Positions 54,121 to 64,000 of a DNA stretch of 64,000 nucleotides are shown here, one piece after another. Source of the stretch: Cryoendolithus antarcticus. Taxonomy: Eukaryota; Ascomycota; Dothideomycetes; Cladosporiales; Cladosporiaceae. Both the position numbers and the translations under genes were made by a program. The stretch is from positions 682,001 to 746,000 of the forward strand of contig NAJO01000007.1 of the NCBI GenBank assembly GCA_002077065.1, read 5' to 3'. The notes under the pieces are model-generated. The model saw only the letters and a list, made by a program, of their open reading frames with translations, did no database searches and was not told where the DNA came from. Within the stretch, counting starts at the first letter, position 1, and each line of letters opens with the position of its first letter.

Positions 54121-54850
54121 CTAAGAGGTCAATCGCCAAGCAGCTTGCCAATGTAGCTTGAGGGAAGTGAATGATTCGTTATTATCAACTGCAAGATCCT
54201 ATCAGATACATAGATTCATGACCTCCAATCAATCAATGATTTCATTGCGCAATTTGTGTGGTGGTGATTGGGCGCCAGAATCATATCGGTTACTTACACG
54301 GGCAGTTCTCTTCGTAGTGATAGTGGCAGTGGTGGGACGACATACCCTCGCCGTCGTTCTCATCCGCTCCAGGCTCCCCAGCGATCCCACCGTCGCCAGC
54401 CTCGACGCTGCCATTGGCCACCGAATCTACAACACCGCCACTGTCGCCAAGCTTCTGCTCCACCCACGATGCGATGAAGAGTCACTTCTTGATACACTGC
54501 TCCGCTTAGATTACACTGGCCTTGATGCAGAAGTGCTTGTCCGTGATCATTATTTCGGCCCAGCTTGATACACGCTCGTACTCGGCACTCATGCCAGGCA
54601 TTGAGAGCCCGTTGAGCGCAAGTAATCCCAGCCGTAGACCCGTCCATTCACCGTGGTCACGATCCCATGGCCGCAGTCTATCGCGCGTACCTCCGCGATA
54701 AGTTCGTAGATGTCCACTCCCGCAAAGCAGTCTAGCCTATTGTGCAGCTGCTTTTTTTTCTTGAAAGCCTCTCTTACGATGGAGTTGGTGCAGCAACCGT
54801 GCGCTGTCGGGGTTGTTCAAGCGATGATGCGGCGTCCTATTCGAGTCCAT
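54121..54850 (-). CDS. Candidate five-exon small protein
   Basis: A phase-consistent model is complement(join(54121..54188,54298..54454,54515..54580,54691..54731,54778..54850)), giving 134 residues. Donors are GTAAGA, GTACGC, GTAATC and GTAAGT; acceptors are GCTAG, CCGAG, AGCAG and TGCAG. The product starts MDSNRTPHHRLNNPDSARLL and continues with a short helical region (FAGVDIYELIAEYERVSSW). Then come a Gly/Asp/Glu-rich linker and a His/Cys cluster (SSHHCHYHYEENCP), ending WQAAWRLTS. The 110-nt intron 2 is the weakest; reading through it gives a 71-residue ending at 54589. I know no family. Support is frame coherence across five small exons only. Confidence 0.4.
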
Positions 54851-55614
54851 CGTGATCGCAGGTTTCGGCGGAGGATGTGCCCATTGAAGTGCAGTTAGAT
54901 GGACCTCTCACGTGCGGCGTGTGGCATCTTTGGCGGGCCGCCTCGCTTGTCGTGATCTTGGCCCTCTAGACCACATTCTATGGTAGTACCCACGGCGGTA
55001 GCACGTATGCAGTGTAGCGGCTGTTCGGAAGGTGTCAGCAAGTCTGCTCGTAATCCTCCCAGTCGTCACAATCCTCTTAATCGTCACAACGCCCATAGCG
55101 ACGTACTTTTGGTAGTCGTTGGTCAAAAGCTCGGCATCCAATTAGATGTCATCGGCACATCACTGACATCTTGGTGAACGGGTAGCCCGAATAAGGAGTC
55201 CGTTCCATGCAGCACCTGCAAACCCCTCTGAAATGAGGTTATCGCCGATGCCTTTTCCCTCAATCTTCTGCCATCTTATAAGGTCTCGAGCAGCTTATGG
55301 TACCAGTGTAGTTGCTCTAAAATCTGATCAACGAGGAAGTGCTGCGCTAGGTCATATCGCCGTGACCCAGACCTCTACTTAGCACAATACTGCTGTATTG
55401 CGGACTGGGGTCCAAGGGCATGCTCAATGACGTTGAAGGCACTGTTCTACCGCATGCCGCCGTCTATCGTGAACTGAGAAAGATGTTCGTGGACTTGCTT
55501 GCAGCGTTGATCTTTGGGTTACTCTTCGTCTAGAGTACCGCGCCAAACCCTGTGTCAATACACTCTCTGCAGTTCGTGTTATCCTTCCGCTGAATCTCCA
55601 CCCGGATGGAAGCT
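54851..55614. other. Intergenic region
   Basis: About 0.76 kb upstream of the five-exon candidate and downstream of the F-box-like gene. A 77-residue minus-strand open frame (54908-55141) lacks family signal but could be an additional upstream exon. Confidence 0.3.
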
Positions 55615-56844
55615 TCATGGTGACCAAGTGTACGTGTCCGTATCGTAATCGGAAGGATGCTCTTCACTCTCGGAGTCTTGCGCCACCAATCGATGTTGCT
55701 GTACAAATCGAAAGTCTTCCTTTCTAATGACACTCAACCAGCGCGTACGATCCAATTGCTCCGACCTCGTGATAGTGAGCCAATGTACATTGTCCGGATT
55801 AGGATCCTTCCTAATGTCATTGATGAACCCAGCGAGTTTCAATCTTTCCGTATCCCAAATGGCGAAGCCTAGCCGTCTCCAAGGGCGGAAGCCGTCGCCG
55901 TCTTGTCGATAGCGAATCTCTTTGAAGATTCGGGCGAAGCGCTTCATTGATAATGATGTCGCAGGCCATTCTTCGTCATCACCTTCGACTCGCTGGACTG
56001 GCGGTAAGTCTCGATCGGAAGAGACATGAGAACTCGTCTTGATTTCATCGAGGTACTCCTCTGCGCAGGAATAGATATAGTGCACGTCCAAGAAGTAGGT
56101 CCACGGGTGATCTCCTCTCCCGACACCTAGGCAAGCCTCGTAGCACTCGAAGCCGAATATCTCAGTAGGCGTCATCTCGGAAATCTTCAGCATTCGATCC
56201 TGAGGCCAATCGAACGCCCCTCGATTGAAGGTATCGAAGAATATCCGCGAGAACTGAATCATCCAGAATGCTTTGAGGGCACGTTGCACTTCTCCCCATC
56301 TCAAAGGACCGGTATCTGGCACATGATGTCGTGGCCCAGCGGGTAGATGAGTCCAGTCATTTGTGTACACATCGAAGCTTGCCCACTCTGTCAAGGGTCG
56401 CATCGCGTTGAACCGATCTGCAAACAGTGTGATACACCGCAAAGCAGTAGCGGAAATGGCGCTAGAAGTTGTGAGCAGACCACGTACTTGGGCAGGTGAC
56501 ATTGTGTGCGGGAGAGTGCCCAAGAGCGGGTTCTGCATGTAAGCCCAGCTCCTGTACGCCGTGAAGTCAAGACCGTGAGCATCTATGTAAGTCTCTAGTA
56601 GCGGCGATTCACAGCGTAGATGTGCCAGAGCGTGTATGAAGAATGATGTCTCTCTATGAGTAGGTCCGTCCTTTAGCATCCTGTCAACGACGGTCAAGAC
56701 GCTCTGATCTTGTTCCAAATGTCGCCAGACGGTTGAGGAAGCTAGCATGAGATTCCCCAGATCCATGATATCGTCGAGGTGATCGATGAACATGCTGATG
56801 ATCTCGCTGGGAAAAGCGTTGAAAGTGGTTGGAAGAGTGACCAT
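55615..56844 (-). CDS. F-box-like protein of unknown target
   Basis: This intronless gene encodes 409 residues. The first 45 residues (FPSEIISMFIDHLDDIMDLG, then NLMLASSTVWRHL) have the spacing of a degenerate F-box, the helical motif that binds Skp1 in SCF ubiquitin ligases. The remainder has many Trp, Tyr and Phe residues and no repeat. It resembles the lineage-specific F-box-like proteins that are abundant in filamentous ascomycetes. The C-terminus is acidic (DSESEEHPSDYDTDTYTW). The start at 56844 faces the truncated MCYYD copy about 130 nt away. Function in protein turnover is inferred from the F-box only. Confidence 0.68.
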   Translation of the reverse strand: MVTLPTTFNAFPSEIISMFIDHLDDIMDLGNLMLASSTVWRHLEQDQSVLTVVDRMLKDGPTHRETSFFIHALAHLRCESPLLETYIDAHGLDFTAYRSWAYMQNPLLGTLPHTMSPAQVRGLLTTSSAISATALRCITLFADRFNAMRPLTEWASFDVYTNDWTHLPAGPRHHVPDTGPLRWGEVQRALKAFWMIQFSRIFFDTFNRGAFDWPQDRMLKISEMTPTEIFGFECYEACLGVGRGDHPWTYFLDVHYIYSCAEEYLDEIKTSSHVSSDRDLPPVQRVEGDDEEWPATSLSMKRFARIFKEIRYRQDGDGFRPWRRLGFAIWDTERLKLAGFINDIRKDPNPDNVHWLTITRSEQLDRTRWLSVIRKEDFRFVQQHRLVAQDSESEEHPSDYDTDTYTWSP

Positions 56845-56970
56845 CTTGATTTACAGCACGTTTTCGCAATGTACCAGGAAACGTCGAGCGCTCAATCGCA
56901 AAAAAGCAGCGAGCAAGGGTGGGAAGTATACATTATTGATTGCACGATCAATGAGCGAGATTTGAGTCGC

Positions 56971-57087
56971 TATCGTGCCAGCATGGAGAAGGCCTTGGAG
57001 GAGATCAAAGCTCTGGCTAACGAGATTCATTCGCTAGCGGCTGAGAAGAACGATAGGTATAAGATGATCGGGAAGAATCGGCGCTGA
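56971..57087 (+). pseudogene. 5'-truncated copy of the MCYYD-family gene
   Basis: The last 39 codons match the C-terminus of the intact gene at 53758-53994: RYRASMEKALEEIK against QYKASIAKALEEIK, then EIHSLAAEK against EIQSLVADK, ending MIGKNRR against MIGSRR with stop codons in equivalent places. Upstream of 56971 the frame stays open to an ATG at 56863, but the Cys-rich first exon, the CKLC region and the intron are not recognisable. It looks like a duplicate that has lost its 5' two thirds. It could still make a short coiled-coil peptide, which is not excluded. Confidence 0.65.
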
Positions 57088-57690
57088 AGGTGAGTGTCAT
57101 GCTGACGTTAGGCTTGAGAGGAGAAGTGGTCTCGGGCAGGCGATGGAAGACCTTGGACCAGTCGCTAAGAAGTAGCGTGAGTTCCTGCCAGGCTTGGAGG
57201 ATCGAGACTGCAGGGGAGGATTTCTGATGATGTATTACTGCCGCTCTTTGTTACGAGTCTGGTTTCATATAGCATTGCAACGACTTTACGGCCTTTTGCG
57301 AATATCCATTGGCTTTCAGTGCATGACTTTGAGTGCCTTAGAATGGGCATGGGAGGTCGTCAAGTCGACCAATCACGTGGCGAGCTGAAAAGCGCAAGAT
57401 GAAACATGCAGGCGTTCTGGACTACTCTTCTCACTACAAGACGACATTTGCACCAGTGTTTCGCAGGCAAGACGCCGCGATCACTGCGAAGTGCTTAGGA
57501 AGTGCGGATGCAGAGCAGTGTGGTGGAAATGCATTTCACGTTCTATCCTGAGCTAAGTATATTGCCGCCAGCGACCAAGCGCTCAATGTCCTGCACATTG
57601 CGCCGATTAGGTTTGCCCGAACGCTGCAAGCCAAATGCGTTGTCATGTCACATATCGTAGTCTTCCTACCCTCATCAACTACTGTCTCGA
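57088..57690. other. Convergent intergenic region
   Basis: About 0.6 kb between the truncated copy and the 3' end of the PAN-domain gene. Nothing is recognised. Confidence 0.4.
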
Positions 57691-60600
57691 TCAAGTCGCC
57701 GTTGTGGTCGCCTTCGTCTCAGATGTCGTGTAAGGTGGCCAGAACGCCGGTGGACCGAAAGACTGTGGTCCACCACCGTACCCGTTCTGTGGCAGACAAG
57801 TACTGTAGCAGCCAAAGATCGTCTCGGTCGTGGTGACTGTGATGTAGCTGCTGTTGCCCCACATGCATGAGCTGGAGATTGGCGTAATCAATGTTTGTGG
57901 CGGTGAGGTGCCGGTCGATAGCATCATCGAGGTCGTGACATCTGTGCTGTCGGTCCCAGTTCGCAAGGCCTGGGAGCTCGACAAAGAGGACGAAGGTCCT
58001 GTGCTGAGCAGTATTGACACAGTACTATTGCTGACGGATGGAAGGATGCTACCAGATGCAGTATACGTGGTCACCGGTGCAGTGCTAAGGGGTGGACTGT
58101 AGCTGAAAGGGGGATATGCGATTGGAGGTGTCGCAGACGGAGTACTCGAGCTGTCCGTTCCGCTTCGAGGCTGTCCACTGTTGCTGAATCCGGTGGAGGC
58201 GATAGATGTCAACACCGCCGACGAAGGTGTGGCGCTAAGTGGTGGCGGCACAGTGTAATTGTAAGGCGGGTAGGGAACTGGGCCGGTGCCGCTTGGGATG
58301 TATGATGGTGGAGTTACCGGATTCGAGATGTAGGGCGCGGGTGTAGATGTCGTCGATGGGAAGGACCCGTTTGCGCTTGAACTCGCGGCACCGGAGGCTT
58401 CAGACGAAGTGACGATTGTATACGGAGGGTAGGGCGCAGGACCTGTCTTGGTCACAATGTCGGAGGATTCCGTTCCAGATCGTGGCGCTGGGCTGTTCGT
58501 GAAAGACCCTTTTGCTGTCGAGATCACGCCAGACGCCGCCGTTCCATAGCCACCGGACGTGCCGTTGAGTGTGGCGCTAGACGTGACAGCGCCCGATACT
58601 ACATAGCCGGAACCATAGGCTGTGCCGTACGAGTTGATAATAACAGAGCTACCGATGGTGTAGTAGCTGACGGCTGTGGACACGATGTCGCTTGACTCCG
58701 TCCCGCTGCGAGGAGCACCGGAGTTTGTGAAGGTAGCGGTATTGACAGGACCTGTCGAAGTGATGGCTCCAGACGCTGCAGTGCTGAGCTCGCCTCCATA
58801 ACCACCACCAGTGCCATTTGCTGAGTTGGCGCCCGAGGTAGCGTAGCCGGACGAGTAGGCTGTACCGTACGAGTTGATGATCACCACGCTGCCAACCTGG
58901 TTGCTCTGAGTCGAATACTCGTATCCCGAGGCTCCGTAACCAGAACTGCCGGCAGTGCCGCCGCTGTTGGTGACGACATACTGCGTGGAGTACATCGAAG
59001 TCGATGTGATGACAGGTGGAGGCGTCTGAATAGCACCAGAGGTCGCATATCCAGATCCTCCGCTCGTAGCTCCAGAATTGTAGATGACTGTCTGAGTAGA
59101 TGCGACCCCGGTAGACGTTATGACCCCGCTGGATGCGCCGCCGTTGCCGCCACTTTCGCTACCGTTGCCACCGCTGTTGCTGTTCGCAGCATAGCTAGTC
59201 TCTGAATAGTACAGGGTGGTAGTGCTGGCGTTCAGCTGCGTTCCATTGGCGCTGTAATCAGTGGTGATAATCGTCTCGGTCGTGTTGTAGACGGTTTCGT
59301 TGCTTCCATATGTGACAGTCGTCACATTCTGGTCCGAGATAGTCGTGGAGCCACCGTCACCGTTACCATATTGGCTATTGCCTGTGTTGCTCGAGTTTGC
59401 GACGGCACCACCTGTGGCACCTGATTCATACACGGTAGTTGCAGACGACCACGCAACTGACCATGTCGTATAGTACGAGTAGTACCAGCTTCCATTCGCT
59501 GAGTAGTATGTAGAGTACACGGACCCCGTGGAGTAGGTTGAGCCATCCTGGACGTAGGTCGAGTAGCTGGTGTAAGCAGGCATACGTCCACTGGCGACTG
59601 GTGGGCCTGGCGTAATGATCGGCACCGATGTTGTGCTGTTTCCAAACATCGAAGACATTGACGAGCTCATATCAGAGAATGCGACAGTAGATGTCTCGCC
59701 GTTGAATGGTGCAGACTCGGTACTCGTGCCTGAAGGGTCGTCCGGGGTCACACCAACGGCGATCCGTCGAAGGATCGCAACATCCATGCCAAGAGCGAGC
59801 ACCGTCTCGTTTGCAGCGGCTTCCGCCTTCAAGAAACAGTTTGCGCCTTTCTCGGTCGGCACCTCGTAGTATACGACTCCTTGACAGACAGGCTGATCGA
59901 ATTGGGCGTCCGCTAGGGAACAGGCTGCAACGCACTGCGAGAAGCTGTCATAGCTGAGGTTGCTGAAGAGATCGGGCGAGTTGGGTAGATCTGCATTGCA
60001 GTAGATATCGTAGTCGAAGCGCTCGTTGTCCACCATCTGACTGACAGTGGTGTTGTTGTCATCAGGGCAAGTGAAAGGTTTCGCAGTCGGAGTCGCTGCA
60101 TGTGCCGAGGTGGACGAAGTTGATATCTCGTCGCTGATCGTGCCGGTCTGGCTGATACCTGTTGTCTGCGCGTATACGCTGCTGGCTGCGGCAGAGCCTG
60201 TTGCGGAAGTTGAATTTGCACTCGGCGATACAGCTGCACTTGGTGTTACAGCGACAGTCGTGGTCGTAGTGGTGGTTACAGGACCATCTGTGCGTGTGCT
60301 GTACACAGTGGTGGTTGTTTCGTCGAATCCATACAGGGTCGAGTACTGCGGAGTGTCAATTCTGAGTCGCCAGAGGCCCCTGAGATAAGGTCGCTTACCA
60401 CAGGCAGATTAGTGTACGTTCTCGTCACTGTCGAACCACTGTAAGTCTGACACTCGCAAGCGCTGGACAAGCTGGTCGAGACTTCATTATCGCTAGGTGT
60501 TGAGGAGGAATTGTCGGCAGCCGCGCGGCGGTACATGTCGAAGATTTGACGCTTGGTCAGATCTGTAAGCCTTGCAGCGGGCGTAGGGAGTGGAGCACGC

Positions 60601-61021
60601 TTCTTCATAGCTGTGTTCGAGACTGTTACAGTGACTGTGGACGTGGCCGTCGTGCGGACGATTTCCTTGTCGGTATACACACGTGTGGTGACAACGGTGG
60701 CAGTTCTGTCATGGTCAATACTCTGAACGTTCTCTCAAAAATGGTGATGACAAACTGAGTAGGGGTGTAGTCGTATGTGGTAGTTTCGTTCGGGTATGTG
60801 ATCAGTGCTCGGCAGATCGTCTCGCCGAAGGTAGAGTTGTTGACAAAGTAGTAGTAGTCATCTTGGTAGCAGGTATCGCGATGGAGAAGACTCCTCATCC
60901 AATTCAAGACGCCCTCCTGTGCGTCCATCTTGTTATTGCGCTTTTGGACAGAGGGCGGCACTCTCGCCAGTGCTGTGGAGGCCACTGAAAGGCATACTGC
61001 CAAAGCAGCGATTGATCGCAT
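57691..61021 (-). CDS. Large secreted Ser/Thr/Gly-rich PAN-domain glycoprotein
   Basis: The best model is complement(join(57691..60345,60399..60665,60722..61021)), giving 1073 residues. The 53-nt intron (GTAAGC to CCGCAG) is firm; the 56-nt upstream one (GTATTG to ACAAG) is the only phase-consistent choice found and is uncertain. A signal peptide (RSIAALAVCLSVASTALARV) is followed by a Cys-bearing region. A PAN/Apple-like domain (about residues 282-385, TCPDDNNTTVSQMVDNERFD onward, with CVAACSLADAQ and NCFLKAEAAA) comes next. The remaining 690 residues are Ser/Thr/Gly/Tyr-rich with many N-glycosylation sequons. A PRSGTESSDIV-type motif recurs four times and an IINSYGTAY unit twice. The C-terminus regains Cys. 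No GPI signal is obvious. It is probably a heavily glycosylated wall or adhesive protein. Confidence 0.82.
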
Positions 61022-61919
61022 GGTGGAGCGCCTCGCTTAGCAAATGAGAGATGGGGCGCTACCCTGTGGTGGTCTGAAGATCGGACAGTCGAGGTCGCTG
61101 ATGCTGGTGTTGGAGCTTGAGGTCTGGACGCGGAAATGAATGCATGAGAAGCCCTTATAGAGCTGCAACATTGAAGTCCACCGCAGTTCCACCTTTCTCG
61201 CTAGCCACCATCGCAGTGTTTCTGCACGTCTGCCTTGCAGAGGCTGGTCTGAATGAGCGTCTTGTCCGAGTACAAGATTACTGATGGTGTGGAGGGGATG
61301 TCCCAGCGTGTCTCCTGGTGTCGTTCCAGTCCAGCACCCAGCAGGCCTTGCGCAGGTTGCTGCCGCGTCGCGGCTGGGAGACATCGCTTTGCCAGACTGC
61401 CGAGAATGTTTCCATTCCCACCAGCACAGAAGCGGGCGAACCCGCTGTCCCTTGCGGAATTTTGCTCGTACTCAAGACTTGACCTACCAGTGCTTGCTAT
61501 TGCCTTGCAGTTGACGCATTCTTCTGTTGACCACATCTCCCAAAGGAGGAATAGGGACTGAGAGGAATGTGGAAACGCGAAACCAACACGCAGAAATGGA
61601 AGTACTTTACTTATCAATTGTCGAAAGGTTCTAGATAGCCTCAACATGAGATGGATTGGCGACCGTAGCTTGCCAAATGTGTGCATACATGTGTAATGGT
61701 GGATCGAAAACTTGTGGTTCTCGTGATGCCGAACGATCGTGTGAGAAATGATCACCTCAGTTCGGAGCCGCTTAGTCATCTCGGCCTCCAGCTCCATCTC
61801 GTTGCAACTAGCGACCATTGTCTGTACGCACCATATCAACCTTCGCACTGCCTCGTACCTGCAGGAGTAATGCGCGCGCGTAGTGCCGTGGAACAGCGCA
61901 GTCGTTTGCCGCATCATTG
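61022..61919. other. Divergent promoter region PAN-domain gene / LAMTOR1-like gene
   Basis: About 0.9 kb between two start codons. A 262-residue minus-strand open frame covers much of it but starts without family signal and has the composition of chance reading, so it is not called. Confidence 0.35.
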
Positions 61920-62505
61920 ATGGGCATCTGCAGTTCATGCCTCGGCCTGAACCGGCATCCCTCGCAGGAGGTGAGTCGCTCTGATCCAAGACATCTCACT
62001 TATCGTGTCACTGACCTTTGGCAGAGGGCTGCCGAGTCTGATCCATTGCTTAGCGATGCCGCAGCACAGCAGTATGGTGCTACCAATGTGAGCCCTACAT
62101 CGTATCCTGATGAGGAAGACTTGCAGAGGGAGAGGGAGATGTTGGGTCAGATCACTGCGCGAGCGACTGAGTATGTTGACGAAATCCTACGTGGAGCTGC
62201 ACACAGGGCTGACACGAAAGGATAGAAACATGATAGACGTTCAGCATCCCAACACTAGCGATCTCACGCATCACCTTGTGCCCTATACTACTGGCCAGCA
62301 TGAGCCCGCGGACGCCGACACTGCGGGGACTTCGACTTCGACCGCCGAACACGAGGTTGATGCGAATGAGCAGGCTTGGCTAGACAGCATCCAAAGTCTC
62401 CAATCAGAGAGGGGCCCACAGATCAGGACACTCAAGCGCGGCGCTCTGGTACTCGATCTTGGTCAATTGAGGGAAGCGTCGGGCCCGTCAACTAAGAGAC
62501 AATGA
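61920..62505 (+). CDS. LAMTOR1/Ego1-like acylated anchor of Ragulator/EGO
   Basis: The model is join(61920..61970,62025..62174,62221..62505), giving 161 residues. Intron 1 is 54 nt (GTGAGT to TGGCAG, with an ACTGAC branch site). Intron 2 is 46 nt with weak donor GTTGAC and acceptor GAAAG after a GCTGAC branch site; without it the protein would stop at 62225 after 84 spliced residues. The N-terminus MGICSSCLGL offers Gly2 for myristoylation and Cys4/Cys7 for palmitoylation. It is followed by ESDPLLSD and a Glu-rich helix (DLQREREMLGQITARATEY), then NMIDVQHPN, parallel to the NIIDVS segment of LAMTOR1. Such proteins tether Rag-GTPase scaffolds to the vacuole. Assignment rests on layout, not on alignment. 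Confidence 0.66.
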
Positions 62506-63511
62506 TCGTGGAGAAACATACGGCTCTTGATCAGAATCCGTGCCTGCATGGCTGGAGTCGGATTCTCGATTCAGAATTACTGCAAGAAGATACCCTGTAC
62601 GAACATGTCGTTGCCAGCTAGTCACGCCACCTGATTACTGCAGATTTCGAGGTATTCTCCCTTCGCTCCTTGCGAATATACAATCGACGCATTTGTGCTC
62701 TTCTGATACTGCTCACTGCAGTAGGCCCAGCTTGCGGCGACTCTGAGTGACGGACGGGACCCGTGAGTGGGCGCATGTTTGCTTAACGAGATCTCACAGT
62801 GGACAGCAGGATAGTGCGTGACTACTGCAGTCCTGTTGAGATGAGCATTACGTGAGACCTGGGCATGATGGGAAGCGGGAGCATTCGTGCAGCACCGACG
62901 TTCCCGTCTCGATCGTCACATGCTGTGAAACAACGACCACTGTCATTCCATGCCCAGCCATCGAGTGCTTCCGAAGTGCTTGCATACCGGCTTGCATAAA
63001 TAGAAGCTCAGCCAGCACCGAGCATTCCAACCTGAAACATATCCACTTATGCAACAGCTCCCAGAATAGCACATCCAGACTTCACCTCCCGAATCGCTAA
63101 TAGCATTCTGGCGTAACTGTATCTGCACACTGCGCAACTTCTCAGTGAGCGGAGGCTTGAAGCTTCAATATATGATGGGTAACGTCCACTAAACACGTTC
63201 TTACCATGCGCCTCCACGTGCTTGCTTGCTGAGTAAACAAGGGCATCGTTGCTCGATAGCCAGCAATCAACGCCCTTTCATTTCGTTTCTGGCGCTTGCT
63301 TGCCTCGCTCCGTTGCGCTTGCAACCTCGTTTGTGCACACGCAGAGCCGCATCTTCGGCTTGTGCTAGGTCACCTGCTTGCTTCAAACCACATCACGCAT
63401 CACCTCGTTCAATGTCACGCGACTGAAACGCAGTGCCGCGCCTGGATTTGTTGCTACATGCGGTATCGTGGGATAGCGGAAAGCTTCACGTAGATTGGCA
63501 ATACCGTCGCC
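62506..63511. other. Intergenic region
   Basis: About 1 kb with only short open frames lacking family signal. It should hold the promoter of the gene at the window edge. Confidence 0.4.
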
Positions 63512-64000
63512 ATGCCGGGTGTTCGTGAGTGCAGTCTACGCTATCCGTCTATAAAGTGAAGTACTGACATAGCTTCGCGTAGCTCCTAATGCACTGGGGA
63601 AGCTCAAGGGTATGCTGAAGGGCATGCTGAAGGGTGGGAGCAAGAAGAAGCAAAGTGGCCAGGACCAGCGGACGAACACATCGAGCGCCAACACCGCGGT
63701 GACACCTGCACAAGCCAGCAAGCCTGTCACTAGCGCACCCGCCGCATCACCAGACACTTCCAAGACCCTCCCTCCGACCAACGCGCCTGGATCTGCGGCG
63801 CAGACCCAGCCTACGAGCGCAACATCGAGCGCGCCAGCAGTTGTGGGCGCTGCAGGTGCAGCAGGCGTGGGGGCAGGTGGACTAGCTACGACCGGCACTC
63901 AGCCATCTGCGCTAGGCACAAATGATGGCACAAGTGAAGAGCGGCCTGCGGTCTCGCCAGCAGAGCCGCCCACTGGAGTCGCAGACGAGGCTGGGCGGTC
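63512..64000 (+). CDS. Partial gene at window edge, low-complexity protein
   Basis: The visible part is join(63512..63524,63583..>64000). A 13-nt first exon (ATGCCGGGTGTTC) is followed by a 58-nt intron (GTGAGT, TACTGAC branch site, GCGTAG acceptor). Splicing gives MPGVPPNALGKLKGMLKGML, then a basic GGSKKK segment. After that comes a long Ala/Thr/Pro/Ser-rich chain with a Gly/Ala patch (VVGAAGAAGVGAGGLA). The frame is open to the end of the window. The basic amphipathic start could bind membrane or nucleic acid, which is inference. No family is recognised, and the 3' end is missing. Confidence 0.6.

Noticed and set aside
54158..54568. 136-residue plus-strand open frame
   Set aside because: It is antisense to the five-exon model, which has splice support; the long frame probably mirrors coding composition of the other strand.
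61201..61989. 262-residue minus-strand open frame upstream of the LAMTOR1-like gene
   Set aside because: No family signal or motif conservation, mixed composition typical of chance reading, and it runs antisense over the first exon of a better-supported gene and its promoter.
1..64000. Bacterial-style operons, CRISPR arrays, rRNA, tRNA genes and intact transposons
   Set aside because: I looked for repeat-spacer arrays, tRNA T-loop signatures, terminal inverted or long terminal repeats and transposase motifs by eye and found none that held up.

Overview
The window is nuclear DNA of a filamentous ascomycete (Pezizomycotina), most likely a dothideomycete, although the class is inferred only from overall protein flavour. 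The evidence is dense eukaryotic housekeeping genes on both strands, introns of roughly 44-60 nt with fungal GTRNGN donors and YAG acceptors, single-ORF orthologues of fungal-specific proteins (CreC, CreD-type arrestin, Zds1, Slm1, Ncr1), and no operons, ribosome binding sites or prokaryotic mobile elements. I see no rRNA, tRNA, CRISPR array or intact transposon.

Layout. 0.4-6.1 kb: SUP35/eRF3 with a Q/Y/G-rich prion-like N-terminus, a disordered nuclear-type protein, and an AlkB-family dioxygenase. 7.2-10.6 kb: two DUF3237 paralogues flanking an orphan membrane protein. 11.4-25.4 kb: GH64 beta-1,3-glucanase, DPH2, a LAMTOR2-like roadblock protein, D-3-phosphoglycerate dehydrogenase, the NPC1/Ncr1 sterol transporter, and a Ppc89/Cep57-type spindle-pole-body protein. 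25.8-35.1 kb: Slm1-type F-BAR/PH protein, a 2 kb gene-poor gap, a secreted carboxylesterase, and Zds1. 35.6-43.0 kb: CreD/Rod1-type alpha-arrestin and the CreC WD40 protein side by side, then the Miro GTPase Gem1. 43.4-50.3 kb: BCKDH E1 beta, a RING protein, a small mitochondrial protein, NMN adenylyltransferase and a newly modelled three-exon small protein. 50.3-64 kb is accessory in character: a 3.3 kb gene-poor stretch, a small Cys-rich MCYYD-family gene and its 5'-truncated copy, a newly modelled five-exon gene, an F-box-like protein, a large Ser/Thr-rich PAN-domain secreted protein, a LAMTOR1/Ego1-like anchor and a gene cut by the window edge.

Functional links are loose, as expected in fungi. 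Two nutrient-signalling themes recur: carbon catabolite control (CreC and CreD-type arrestin, with paired CreA-like motifs in the creC/gem1 divergent promoter) and lysosomal/vacuolar TORC1 signalling (LAMTOR1-like, LAMTOR2-like, Slm1-type and Ncr1). Intron-exon structures were worked out by hand from splice motifs and reading-frame continuity. Where phase and known family sequence agree (AlkB, both DUF3237 genes, GH64, SerA, NPC1, esterase, CreC, Gem1, NMNAT) they are firm; elsewhere the text says so.
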